Shown one piece after another: positions 52,850-62,770 of a DNA stretch of 64,000 bases. Under the pieces are notes generated by a model. That model searched no databases, was not told where the DNA came from, and saw nothing but the letters and a program-made list of their open reading frames with translations. Position 1 is the stretch's first letter; each line of letters opens with the position of its first letter. The stretch is taken from contig NC_087063.1 of NCBI RefSeq assembly GCF_963678635.1, positions 20,590,701 through 20,654,700 on the forward strand, given 5' to 3'. Both the position numbers and the translations under genes were made by a program. Origin of the DNA: Symsagittifera roscoffensis. Its lineage: Eukaryota > Xenacoelomorpha > Acoela > Convolutidae.

Positions 52850-54300
52850 GGGGTTTCACAATAAAGAAAGCTCACGTTGTACTGTTTTATAGGACATATT
52901 GTTAAAGAAAAAGTCTAGTTTTCAATCACAAGACACTTGCTCTCGCAACTGTAATGAAGCTTGAAACACGAAAAAAATTGCTTCGCACCTTTCTCGTAAC
53001 AACACAGACATAAGAGAACTTAAGTCGAGAAAAAATTGAAAACTGTTTAAGAAACTAGGTGAAACATAAATGTCTCAATAAAAGATAACAAGTGGCACAA
53101 CTAAAGCTGGAGGTACGTATTAGATACTTTTTAAAATCGTTATACTGATGCGAGATGAAATACGTAGTTTTAAAATTGGACTTTGCCCAAAACCTTCGTT
53201 GTTTGACAGTAGTTGTTTCTCTACTAAAAAAAGTGAGAAAAAGTGAAACTTTGAGAAAAAGGATATTATTTTTCCTAAGCAATTATGGAGTCGCAGCTTC
53301 CGCTGGAAAAATCTCGCAACTGGTTCTTTCTAATGAACCCTTCATCTCAGTTTTTAAAGAGTAGCTTTTAAGAAAAAACAAAAGTTTCTAAAAAAACGGT
53401 CAAAAGTTCAAAAAAACTGACTTTCCGAAATCCATAATTTCTTTTCTGCAAAAAAATAGGTCGTGGCCGCTGAAGCTAAGAAGATTCCCAAAACTGGGTT
53501 TCTCGATTGAACACTTAACCTGAGAGTTTTCCGAGGGTCATAGCTGCATGTGTAAAAAATTCTGGCGCAGTCGAGTATTCAAAGGAGCTTTCCATGACCC
53601 GTCCTTCGGATTCAACACAAAATCTCCGATTTAGCAGGACTTTTTCGAGAAACGTCAGAAAATTCAAAAACAAAATGTCAAAAAATTGTCAAAAAGCAAA
53701 CTGTAAGAAAACAAATAAGTTGGGAATGGCCACTATACTGCAGGGGAGCTTGTCACCACCCGTTATCTCCGTTAAACCAAATAAATTTGAGCGAAATTTT
53801 TTAGCAAAGTCAATTAGTTTCGAAAACGGTAAAAAAAATTAATTGATTTTTCCGGAGGCCAGAAAACTTTGTGTAACAAAAACGGGACACAGTCGATTAT
53901 GCAGCTAGGCTTTACAAAACCCTTTATTTCGATTGAACCTCAAAGATTTGAGAAGAAAGTACGAGAAAAAACCCTGTTTAATGTTTAAAAAACTGTCAAA
54001 AAATCAGTCAACCTTTACGAGGGCGAGAAATTATCGACTAAACAATCTGGGAAAAACCTTCACTGCAAAGGAGCCTCTCACTACCCTTCATCTCCAGTGA
54101 ACCCAAAAACTCAGATTTTCAAGGGTATTTTTTGAGAAAAAAAACAAATGGTTTAGAAAAAAAAATTATATGACGTTTCCGAGGGGCATAAGTTTTTCTT
54201 TCAAAGCAATTGGGCAAGGACGATTATTAAGGGAGCTTTACACAGCCCAATTCTTTCGATTGAACTGGAGTCTCAAATTTGTGATTGCAGGTCAAAATTT
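52850..54300. repeat. Diverged satellite-like tandem array, ~150-200-bp unit
   Basis: The block TTCCGAGG.CATAACTTTTT…GGCGTAGCCGCTGATGCAGGGAGCTTTCCACAACCCGTT…TCGATTGAACC…CTCAGATTT, in pieces and variants, recurs at about 53285, 53440, 53590, 53745, 53900, 54060 and 54215. The 52900-52965 stretch also resembles the 54885-54955 part of the higher-order repeat. No coding frame is conserved. Confidence 0.6.
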
Positions 54301-57070
54301 CGAAAACGGTAACAAAATCAAATAACTGACTATTCCGAGGGCCATAACTTTTTGATGAAAAAAGTGGGCGTAGCCGCTGATGCAGGGAGCTTTCCACAAT
54401 CCGTTCTAGCCATTTAAAATAAATCTCAGATTTAGACGAGAAGTTTTTGAGATAACGGAAAAATTTGAAAACATGGGTCAAATATTCCGCTAGTGACTTT
54501 TTCGCAAAGGAGACCAGTCGATTATGCAAGCACACGGAAGAAGACAATCTTTCCATTGATATCCCATATAGAAAGGGACTAGCGGAAGTAAACAGGGCCG
54601 CTTACGGGAGAATGGGCGGTCTTTTCATTGTTATCCCTTGTAAAAAAAGACTGCAACTACCATGATACTTGCTTGAATAAGAAAAAACCGTAATGTGGCA
54701 CCTAAAGTCTGACAATTTTATACATACTGAAATCAACAAGGTCCTGCTACGAGTGGAAATTTAGACCATAGCGTGCAAAAACAACCAAGTCAACTCCAGG
54801 CCAAGCGAGAAGGAACCTGAAAATTGTTTATGTTCAATAAAAAAGCCAGGTCAAATTCTAGGACGAACAGTTGTTTACGGGAAAAAAGTATAGTTCCTGG
54901 TTTTAAGATACTTGCTCTAGCAATTGTAAACATATTTGTATTACTGAAGCTTTGATACAAAGATCCCCTGATCAAGTCTAAAGGAGTCAGTCTTACTATA
55001 AGGAAAACAAGCGATAAAACTTCGCAGCAAAGAAACAATTAGTCGGACATAACCATCTTGAACTTCAATTTTAAAAAACATTGGGAGTTGCTGCTACTGC
55101 AGCGGAGCTTATCACTCTCGAGATCTCCAGTGAACCCACAATATCAGATTTCAGAGGGTATTTTTGAGAAAAGTCAAAGGTTCAAAAACGGTAACAACAT
55201 CAAATATTTGACTATTCCAAGGAAGATAACTTTTTAATTAAAAAAAGTCGGCGTAGCCTCTTATGAAGGAGAGCTTTCCACAATCCGTTCTATCCATTTA
55301 AAATAAATCTCAGATTTAGACGAGAAGTTTTTGAGATGACGGAAAAATTTGAAAACATGGGTCAAATATTCCGCTAGTGACTTTTTCGCAAAGGAGACCA
55401 GTCGATTATGCAAGCACACGGAAGTAGACAATCTTTCCATTGATATCCCATATAGAAAGGGACTAGCGGAAGTAAACAGGACCGCACATGGGAGAATGGG
55501 AGGTCTTTTCATTGTTATCCCTTGTAAAAAAAAAGACTATGCAACTACTATGATACTTCCTTGAATAATAAGAAAAAACCGTGATGTGGCACCTAAGCCG
55601 ACAAAATTGAGCAGACAAACGAAAGTCCGACAATTTTATACAAACTGAAATCAACAAGGTCCTGCTACGAGTCGAAATTTAGACCATAGGGTGCAAAAAC
55701 AACCAAGTTAACTCCGGGCCAAGCGAGAAGGAACCTGGAAGTTGTTTATGTTCAATAAAAAAGCCAGGTCAAATTCTGGTACGAACAGTTGTTTACGGGA
55801 AAAAAGTATAGTTCCTGGTTTTAAGATTCTTGCTCTAGCAAGTGTAAACATATTTATATTACTGAAGCTTTGATACAAAGATCCCCTGATCAAGTCTAAA
55901 GGAGTCAGTCTTACTATAAGGAAAACAAGCGATAAAACTTCGCAGCAAAGAAACAATTAGTCGGACATAACCATATTGAACTTCAATTTTAAAAACATTG
56001 GGAGTTGCTGCTACTGCAGCGGAGCTTATCACTCTCATGATCTCCATTGAACCCACAATCTCAGATTTCAGAGGGTAATTTTTGAGAAAAGTCAAAGGTT
56101 CAAAAACGGTAACAAAATCAAATATTTGACTATTCCAAGGAAGATAACTTTTTGATTAAAAAAAGTCGGCGTAGCCTCTTATGTAGGAGAGCTTTCCACA
56201 ATCCGTTCTATCCATTTAAAATAAATCTCAGATTTAGACGAGAAGTTTTTGAGATGACGGAAAAATTTGAAAACATGGGTCAAATATTCCGCTAGTGACT
56301 TTTTCGCAAAGGAGACCAGTCGATTATGCAAGCACACGGAAGTAGACAATCTTTCCATTGATATCCCATATAGAAAGGAACTAGCGGAAGTAATCAGGAC
56401 CGCACAAGGGAGAATGGGAGGTCTTTTCATTGTTATCCCTTGTAAAAAAAAAGAGACTATGCAACTACTATGATACTTGCTTGAATAATAAGAAAAAACC
56501 GTGATGTGGCACCTAAGCCGACAAAATTGAGCAGACAAACGAAAGTCCGACAATTTTATACAAACTGAAATCAACAAGGTCCTGCTACGAGTCAAAATTT
56601 AGACCATAGGGTGCAAAAACAACCAAGTTAACTCCGGGCCAAGCGAGAAGGAACCTGGAAGTTGTTTATGTTCAATAAAAAAGCCAGGTCAAATTCTGGT
56701 ACGAACAGTTGTTTACGGGAAAAAAGTATAGTTCCTGGTTTTAAGATTCTTGCTCTAGCAAGTGTAAACATATTTATATTACTGAAGCTTTGATACAAAG
56801 ATCTCCTGATCAAGTCTAAAGGAGTCAGTCTTACTATAAGGAAAACAAGCGATAAAACTTCGCAGCAAAGAAACAATTAGTCGGACATAACCATCTTGAA
56901 CTTCAATTTTAAAAACATTGGGAGTTGCTGCTACTGCAGCGGAGCTTATCACTCTCATGATCTCCATTGAACCCACAATCTCAGATTTCAGAGCGTAAAT
57001 TTTGAGAAAATTCAAAGGTTCAAAAACGGTAACAAAATCAAATATTTGACTATTCCAAGGAAGATAACTA
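54301..57070. repeat. Higher-order tandem repeat, three ~0.9-kb copies plus a stub
   Basis: Copies start at CAAAAACGGTAAC words at 54301, 55183, 56101 and 57021 (steps 882, 918 and 920). The second and third copies are nearly identical, the first is more diverged and the fourth is cut off at about 57070. Each contains one ~190-bp satellite-type unit plus ~700 bp of extra sequence. Minus-strand frames such as 56179-56595 recur only because the DNA recurs. Confidence 0.88.
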
Positions 57071-57097
57071 GTAGTATGCATATAGTGCGTTAGGATC

Positions 57098-57245
57098 GGG
57101 GGGGGGGGGGGTTGTCATACATGGATGACCATTAGGTATAAATCATAATGGTCACCATGTATTAAATGATCAGCAATGGTCACCATGTAATAATCCTAAT
57201 TGTCACTATGTATAATTTTATACCTAATAGTCCTCATGTAAAACT
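57098..57245. repeat. G-run and short tandem repeat
   Basis: Fourteen G in a row (57098-57111) are followed by four to five variants of AATGGTCACCATGTA…, spaced about 23-28 bases (57140, 57168, 57191, 57219). TGGTCACCA is itself a palindrome. This marks the break at the end of the large tandem array. Confidence 0.65.
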
Positions 57246-57623
57246 TCGGTATATTATTGAGTATTCCCACTGAACGTTGTGGTTACATGTTTGGTGCGGG
57301 AAAGGATTTGCCAAATCTTCGTTCTGAAACCAGCTGGAGTGTTTAACTGCGCTATAGACTGTTTGCTCAATTCTTCTTAAAACTTTGATTCAAACTCAAA
57401 TTACATACAAATACATACAAAAGTATGCTAAAGACACTATCGCTTAAATGAAATTGTTTATATCCCAGATTAATTGAGTTCCAAAGCTGAACAAAATCTC
57501 GCACTTAAATACACGCTAAACACGGAATAGCGGTAGGTCAAATTTTATGTACAGACAATTCTCATATTAAATAACTGAATTTTATTTACTATACAAAAGT
57601 TAATGTGGTGTTTTTTTTGTGTT

Positions 57624-58403
57624 TTAATCTATTCGTCGATTTTTTGACCGTGGTTCTTCTACTTCAACTGCTTCATAATCGAAAAACGAATCGTTGAAGA
57701 ATGACGACTCGTCCTCATCGGAAGTATTGGCCTCCAGATCCGCGATATCCCCGCTATCAATATCACTGTCGTTGGTTTCTGCTGCCCGAATCAGACCGGG
57801 GTCTGGAGTTTGCCAACTGCTATTGACCTGGTCCATCAGTTGTCGAAGCGAGCGATGTGGTTGTGTGTTCTCAACAGTAAAACTATCCTCAAAGTATTCA
57901 TCATCAATTTCCGGATGGTCCCAATCAACGTTTTGAGTGTTAGCGAATTCTTCAGACACCCCATCTAGGAAATCGTCACAATCCCACGACACTGGCTGTT
58001 GACAATCTTCAAAAAATGGCATCCATTTTTCCAAATCGTCATCGTCAGTTGGGTCAGAATTAACAGCGGCTGTGTTGTCATCACTATCATCAATGCCAAT
58101 CACAGTTTGACCCACGATGTTTTTGTGACCGTAGGGAAGAGTCTGCTGACCATCATCGAGGATGTAGCGTTTGTCATCAAAAGCTGATAACGATGTTTTC
58201 GTCGAAGTCACTGTTTGCAGATTGTGTGACTCGGATGCGATTCGACTGTTTTCAGTTTTGAATAACGAGCCAGAGGTCAAGGTGTCTCGATATCGCTGAT
58301 GACTCAACATCTTCTGAGCAGCTTTGGATACACCTTTCGCCGATAATTTTCTGCAGTCTGAAATTTTATTTATATGATTACTAATCAATTTTTTGATGAT
58401 CAC
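57624..58403 (-). CDS. C-terminal part of virus-type DNA polymerase B plus acidic tail
   Basis: The start of this frame (CRKLSAKGVSKAAQKMLSHQ and, later, AFDDKRYILDDGQQTLPYGH) is the usual C-terminal end of Polinton/virus-like type B polymerases (KAKG…, DDKR…, LAYGH). About 140 strongly acidic residues follow (DDSDDN, DPTDDDDLEKW, DSDIDSGDIADLE), which is not part of the usual polymerase. It is separated from the main polymerase part (59021-62770) by ~0.6 kb that is either an intron or an insertion. Confidence 0.6.
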   Translation of the reverse strand: MIIKKLISNHINKISDCRKLSAKGVSKAAQKMLSHQRYRDTLTSGSLFKTENSRIASESHNLQTVTSTKTSLSAFDDKRYILDDGQQTLPYGHKNIVGQTVIGIDDSDDNTAAVNSDPTDDDDLEKWMPFFEDCQQPVSWDCDDFLDGVSEEFANTQNVDWDHPEIDDEYFEDSFTVENTQPHRSLRQLMDQVNSSWQTPDPGLIRAAETNDSDIDSGDIADLEANTSDEDESSFFNDSFFDYEAVEVEEPRSKNRRID

Positions 58404-58499
58404 TAATGTGTAGTGGTAAAAAAACCAAATACGATGTTTTTTTAAGAGCTACATCATGTTAACTTGAAGGCCAGGTGCAACAAAAAAAAAATACATGAA

Positions 58500-58980
58500 G
58501 GCCAGGTGTGACCTTAAAAATTAGTCATCATTAAAAAAAAAACAACAATCAACCAACACAAAAAAAAATACCCGACAAAAAAATTTTTAAAAAAAAATTT
58601 TTTGCCGAAAAAAAATTTTTTTAAAAAAAATTTTTCGCCCACAAAAAAAAAAAAAAAAAAAAAAAAAAATCGCCCACAAAAAAAAACAAAAATTTTCAAA
58701 AAAATTTTTTTTTTTCGCCCAAAAAGTTTTTTCCAATTTTTTTTCAAAACAAAAAACACTTTTTCGCCCGAAATTTTTTTTCGAACAAAAAAAATTTTTT
58801 TTTCCAAAAAAAAAAAAATTTCGCCCACAAAAAAAAACCGCCCACAAAAAAAAAATTTCAAAAAAAATTATACTTTTTCGCCTAAAAAGTTTTTTCCAAA
58901 TTTCTTTTTTTTGATAAAATTACATTTTTTCGCCCACAAATAAAAATTGCCTTCCGAAAAAAAAATCACAAAAAATCAAA
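58500..58980. repeat. A/T homopolymer stretch with repeated TTTTCGCCCACAAAA words
   Basis: Runs of A and T up to ~25 long alternate with CGCCC at about 58637, 58670, 58716, 58764, 58823, 58840 and 58930. It lies between the two polymerase parts. Any Lys/Phe-only frames in it are artefacts of composition. Confidence 0.75.
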
Positions 58981-59020
58981 ATTTTTTGAAATTCGTGCTC
59001 ACAAATAAGGCAAATAGAAA

Positions 59021-62000
59021 TTAATTACCTCTGGACAAAATGGAATAAAGCTTGGGTTTGAGGGATATAAACTCGGTTATAATGTCTCCTGGAAACTCAT
59101 CCTTGAATTTTAAAACAACCATTTTGTTTTTCGGGTCGTAGAGAGGGTGGTTCTTCGGGTAATTTGACAAGTCAAGTTCATTCAAAATATTCCTTTTTTC
59201 GGAAATTTCTCGGTATAAATCTTCACTTTTGACTTGGTACAGGAGACTGTCTGTATCAGAATACAATAGTTGACATTCAAAATTTGGTTTCATTATATCG
59301 TAATGAAATTTATACATGTGAAACTTTACTAACTCAAGAACACTAGCTCCCACAATTGTTGGGACATCCCAATAGATTTTTGTTGGATTCGAAGTGAACG
59401 CTGCCAAGTTTTCTCCAAAAATTTTGTAGGATTTAAATTCGAATGCACTAATTTCTCGCAAAGCGGCATGATAATCTCTAACTATCCGAACAAGCATCCG
59501 TTTGCGCTTCGACTCGCATGTTTTCCCATAAGCACAATTGTTCAGTAGTTTGTACAAATCCTCCTCAAATTTATTTCTAGCTTGTTGTCGTTTAGTCGTG
59601 TTCAATGTGATGTATGGTTCTAACCATGCTTCTTGTTCAAACTTCAGCACACGGTGCACTTTTTTAACTTTAAGTCCCAACCTAACAAACAATTGCAATA
59701 GTTTGTAATGAATTGTATAATTTGACTTGTCATGCAGCGTCTGCAGTAACTTTTTGGTCTTTCCAATTGAACGTCTTGCAATGTCTTGATTTTTCATCTG
59801 CTCGAGTAAATTTGTTTGGTAGGGACTCAACCAATCCTGGGGTACACTTTCTTTAGTAGGAGCTAAAGGGTAATCTTGATGATCCTCATGCAGTTCTTCT
59901 GGATACTCGAGATCAACTTCCAATATAAATCCAATCAAAGAGTCTTCAGTCATGTTGAGGATTTGGTTCACAATCACCTCGTCTTCTATATGCTCTATTA
60001 GCTCAAAGTTACGCACCGGTAATTTCTCCGTTTGCATGACGCCGCCATAGAGGTTATTTGCATCGATCATAAACCCGTAGGTGCTAGGTTGATCTGGGTT
60101 GAAGTCGGGGCATTCTTTGTTGTTGGCTTTGAAAAAGCGACTATGGAACACGGATGCAGTACCACCTCGCATCATATTCTCGACCATTTCGAGATGCCTG
60201 CGGTCTGATAAAAGCTGAACATTCGAGTCTTTGCAGATACGTTTGAAGGCGTCTCCAGCTAAGTTTGAAGCACTAAAATGGTGCGCGCAGTCCAGGCCAT
60301 AAGTTTGGTGACTAATTTGTCGAAATTCTTCAAAGACGCAAGCAAGAAGGAGTGTATCACACTTGAGATACAAGTTGTGATAATCCTCCAAGTTTTGACA
60401 TTTGAACACTCTAAAAACTTTCTTTGCATGTTCCAGATCCGCTTGTGAAACTGCAACTTTTCCTCCATTCAAAACATCGGACCAATTTTGCAAAGGAGGC
60501 AATTCTTTTTCTGCAAATTTTTCTCTTCCGGTCATGTACGAATAAGGGTAGAAACCTTTTTGTCGTATCAGACACCGTTGCTCCTCCGTCTCGTTTGCAA
60601 AATACTTGTTCAAAATTGACATTTTTTCCGCTGGTAGATTATCAACCAATTTTTGCAGGGAAGAATTCACAAACTTGCATGAGTGAATAAATCTGAGGTA
60701 TTCAAAAACTTTTTGCTCAGATCCGTTTTTCCTTTTTATAATTTTAATTAGGACTCCAATGCTTAACGATATATATTTTTCGTCGGTGCTAGGTATAACA
60801 CTCATTGTACTTGTTGGCTCGCATTCATGCAATGCGAGACAAATGTGGTGAAGGTCATAGTTCTGGATGTTATGTCCAATGACTGGGGTGAAATTTACAG
60901 TTCGTCTTGCGAGGTTGCATTTTTCATGTGCCCATCCCAAAAATTTTCCAGAAAAATGGCAATGGTCAAGACATTTTTCGTGCTCATTGGTAAAATGTAT
61001 ACAGCAAATCCAACATGTTGATGTGTTTTCTTTGTTCAACGATTCTTGGCTTTCTAGAAATTGAGGAAACCGTCGCTTTTGATCATATATCTCTCTCGCT
61101 AATTGATGCAACTGATTGAGAAACTTTTTCATGCATTGATCAGAGCTGTCATAGTCAAAGAAGTAGGGCTGTGAATTTCCGTGTTCAATTACAGCCAATG
61201 AATACCCACAAGCTTCGTGTTTTTGTACAACTCGGGTAGATGATCGCGATGGATTATCAGGACAAGAATCTACAGGTTTCAGAAATGATTCAAAATCAAA
61301 ATAAATCACAAGTGGTACAAACCACAAGGCCTGGAGGTTTTTGAACTCGTATCTGTTGGTACCTTTTTCTGCTGAAGGCATGACTACTAGAGCAGGTTCA
61401 TGATCCTTACAACACTGGATGTGTTGCTCGTGAGTTTCATCACTCCAACTAATGTGAAAGCAGTTTCTACATAAACGTGCAATTGGGCGATACTTACACC
61501 CTTTGATTTCGGAGATGAACTTTAACGAATCGATTATAAGTACATAGTGATGCTTTGCAGGCTCATACAAGAGAAGCAGGTCCATGTCAAATATTTCAGT
61601 TTGGGTGCTGTTATCTTGGTTTGGTCGTTTTGATATATACATAGGCAACAAATCTCCCTTGTGGTACTGGAACACATTTACCCGCACGTCGTTAAGTTGT
61701 TCAAATTTTCCAATTGAAGCGAAACTCATGGGTGAATCAAAATTACCTTGGGCTTTGTGTGCACTTTCAGCAGTGTATGTATCAGGTTGTGTCCGCGCAG
61801 CTGCTGGGTTCGCTTTTTGTTGATCAGTTAGAAGTAGGTCAACACCATGCTTCAGACTATAAGCAGCGGTAAAGCGAAGTTCGAAGCAATTATTATCTTC
61901 GTGATTTCTAATGTTTATCAAATTCTGGGACATTCGAATTCGAAAAGGCAAGTCAATATAAGATGACCCACGGATTGGTGAAAACTTTGCAAGTTTAACA

Positions 62001-62770
62001 AAAACTTGAATTACGTGTTGCAAAACCCAACCGCTTCCATAAGATGCAAAAGTCTCCAAAACTGCTTGCATTTTTTCGACCATTTCAAAAAACTCATCAT
62101 CTTCTAATCCTAAGCTCATCGCAGGTTTCATATCAGAGTTTGCATAAATGTCAATCCGCTCGTCGTGCTCAGTTTTACTAGAATCATTTATTACTTTAGG
62201 TTTTACCAAACCTAAATTAGCGCTGAACTGAACTTTTCTAGGTCCTTCTGCAACTCGATCGATTATGAGACTTTGAATTTCATCTTTTTTCTCTTGCATA
62301 AATTGCAAAAGGTCAATCGGCTGATTTTCATCCATGGGTTGGTTTCCGCCGATCACATACGTTTCAAGAACACCGAAAAAAGCAGACTCACTTTTTTGAA
62401 GATTGGTGCCGTTGATTTCGTCTTCATCGACAGCATGCACATCACCGAGAGCAGCATTAGCAGCGGCACTTGTAGTGGCTAAATCAGCAGAGGCAGCTCT
62501 CATAACAGGAAGACCATGGGTTGCTAGTAAATGAGCTGATAAGTTTTTGGGCGAATGAAATCCCAAATGACAATAATCACAAACACCTCCAAGTTGACCA
62601 TGAGTGTGAAGAATATGTTTTTGTAAATTTGAAAGCATTTGAGCCGTGAATGAACACTCATTGCATCGATAAACAATAAGTCCTTTTTCAACAAAATGTT
62701 TGTCACGCTCATGGCGACTTCTATTGCTCTTATTTGCATATTTCAGTGGACAAAAATTGCATTTGAACAT
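59021..62770 (-). CDS. Virus-type DNA polymerase B (Polinton/adintovirus-like) with C2H2 fingers
   Basis: 1249 open codons. Three C2H2 fingers occupy residues 4-25, 36-56 and 64-85. The exonuclease motifs are YFDFES (~491-496), GHNIQNYDL (~632-640) and YLKCDTLLL (~801-809). An HNH/endonuclease VII-like treble-clef insert (CWICC…CLDHCH…HEKCN) occupies ~586-618. Polymerase motifs are IDANNLYG (~902-909), LLNNCAYGK (~1090) and YSDTDS (~1180). This domain set is known from protein-primed type B polymerases of Polintons and related virus-like elements in animals. No capsid, ATPase, protease, integrase or terminal repeats are visible in the window, so it is a lone gene or the edge of an element. 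It looks open and fairly young. Confidence 0.85.
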   Translation of the reverse strand: MFKCNFCPLKYANKSNRSRHERDKHFVEKGLIVYRCNECSFTAQMLSNLQKHILHTHGQLGGVCDYCHLGFHSPKNLSAHLLATHGLPVMRAASADLATTSAAANAALGDVHAVDEDEINGTNLQKSESAFFGVLETYVIGGNQPMDENQPIDLLQFMQEKKDEIQSLIIDRVAEGPRKVQFSANLGLVKPKVINDSSKTEHDERIDIYANSDMKPAMSLGLEDDEFFEMVEKMQAVLETFASYGSGWVLQHVIQVFVKLAKFSPIRGSSYIDLPFRIRMSQNLINIRNHEDNNCFELRFTAAYSLKHGVDLLLTDQQKANPAAARTQPDTYTAESAHKAQGNFDSPMSFASIGKFEQLNDVRVNVFQYHKGDLLPMYISKRPNQDNSTQTEIFDMDLLLLYEPAKHHYVLIIDSLKFISEIKGCKYRPIARLCRNCFHISWSDETHEQHIQCCKDHEPALVVMPSAEKGTNRYEFKNLQALWFVPLVIYFDFESFLKPVDSCPDNPSRSSTRVVQKHEACGYSLAVIEHGNSQPYFFDYDSSDQCMKKFLNQLHQLAREIYDQKRRFPQFLESQESLNKENTSTCWICCIHFTNEHEKCLDHCHFSGKFLGWAHEKCNLARRTVNFTPVIGHNIQNYDLHHICLALHECEPTSTMSVIPSTDEKYISLSIGVLIKIIKRKNGSEQKVFEYLRFIHSCKFVNSSLQKLVDNLPAEKMSILNKYFANETEEQRCLIRQKGFYPYSYMTGREKFAEKELPPLQNWSDVLNGGKVAVSQADLEHAKKVFRVFKCQNLEDYHNLYLKCDTLLLACVFEEFRQISHQTYGLDCAHHFSASNLAGDAFKRICKDSNVQLLSDRRHLEMVENMMRGGTASVFHSRFFKANNKECPDFNPDQPSTYGFMIDANNLYGGVMQTEKLPVRNFELIEHIEDEVIVNQILNMTEDSLIGFILEVDLEYPEELHEDHQDYPLAPTKESVPQDWLSPYQTNLLEQMKNQDIARRSIGKTKKLLQTLHDKSNYTIHYKLLQLFVRLGLKVKKVHRVLKFEQEAWLEPYITLNTTKRQQARNKFEEDLYKLLNNCAYGKTCESKRKRMLVRIVRDYHAALREISAFEFKSYKIFGENLAAFTSNPTKIYWDVPTIVGASVLELVKFHMYKFHYDIMKPNFECQLLYSDTDSLLYQVKSEDLYREISEKRNILNELDLSNYPKNHPLYDPKNKMVVLKFKDEFPGDIITEFISLKPKLYSILSRGN

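Noticed and set aside
55261-56595. Repeated minus-strand frames in the 0.9-kb units (82-138 codons)
   Set aside because: They recur because the DNA unit recurs; the frames differ in length between copies and show no domain.
57112-57245. CRISPR-like array
   Set aside because: Units are variable, spacing is short and irregular, there are no spacers of constant length, and the DNA is animal.
58514-58943. Lys/Phe/Ile-only frames on both strands
   Set aside because: They come from the A/T homopolymer tract and have no protein-like composition.
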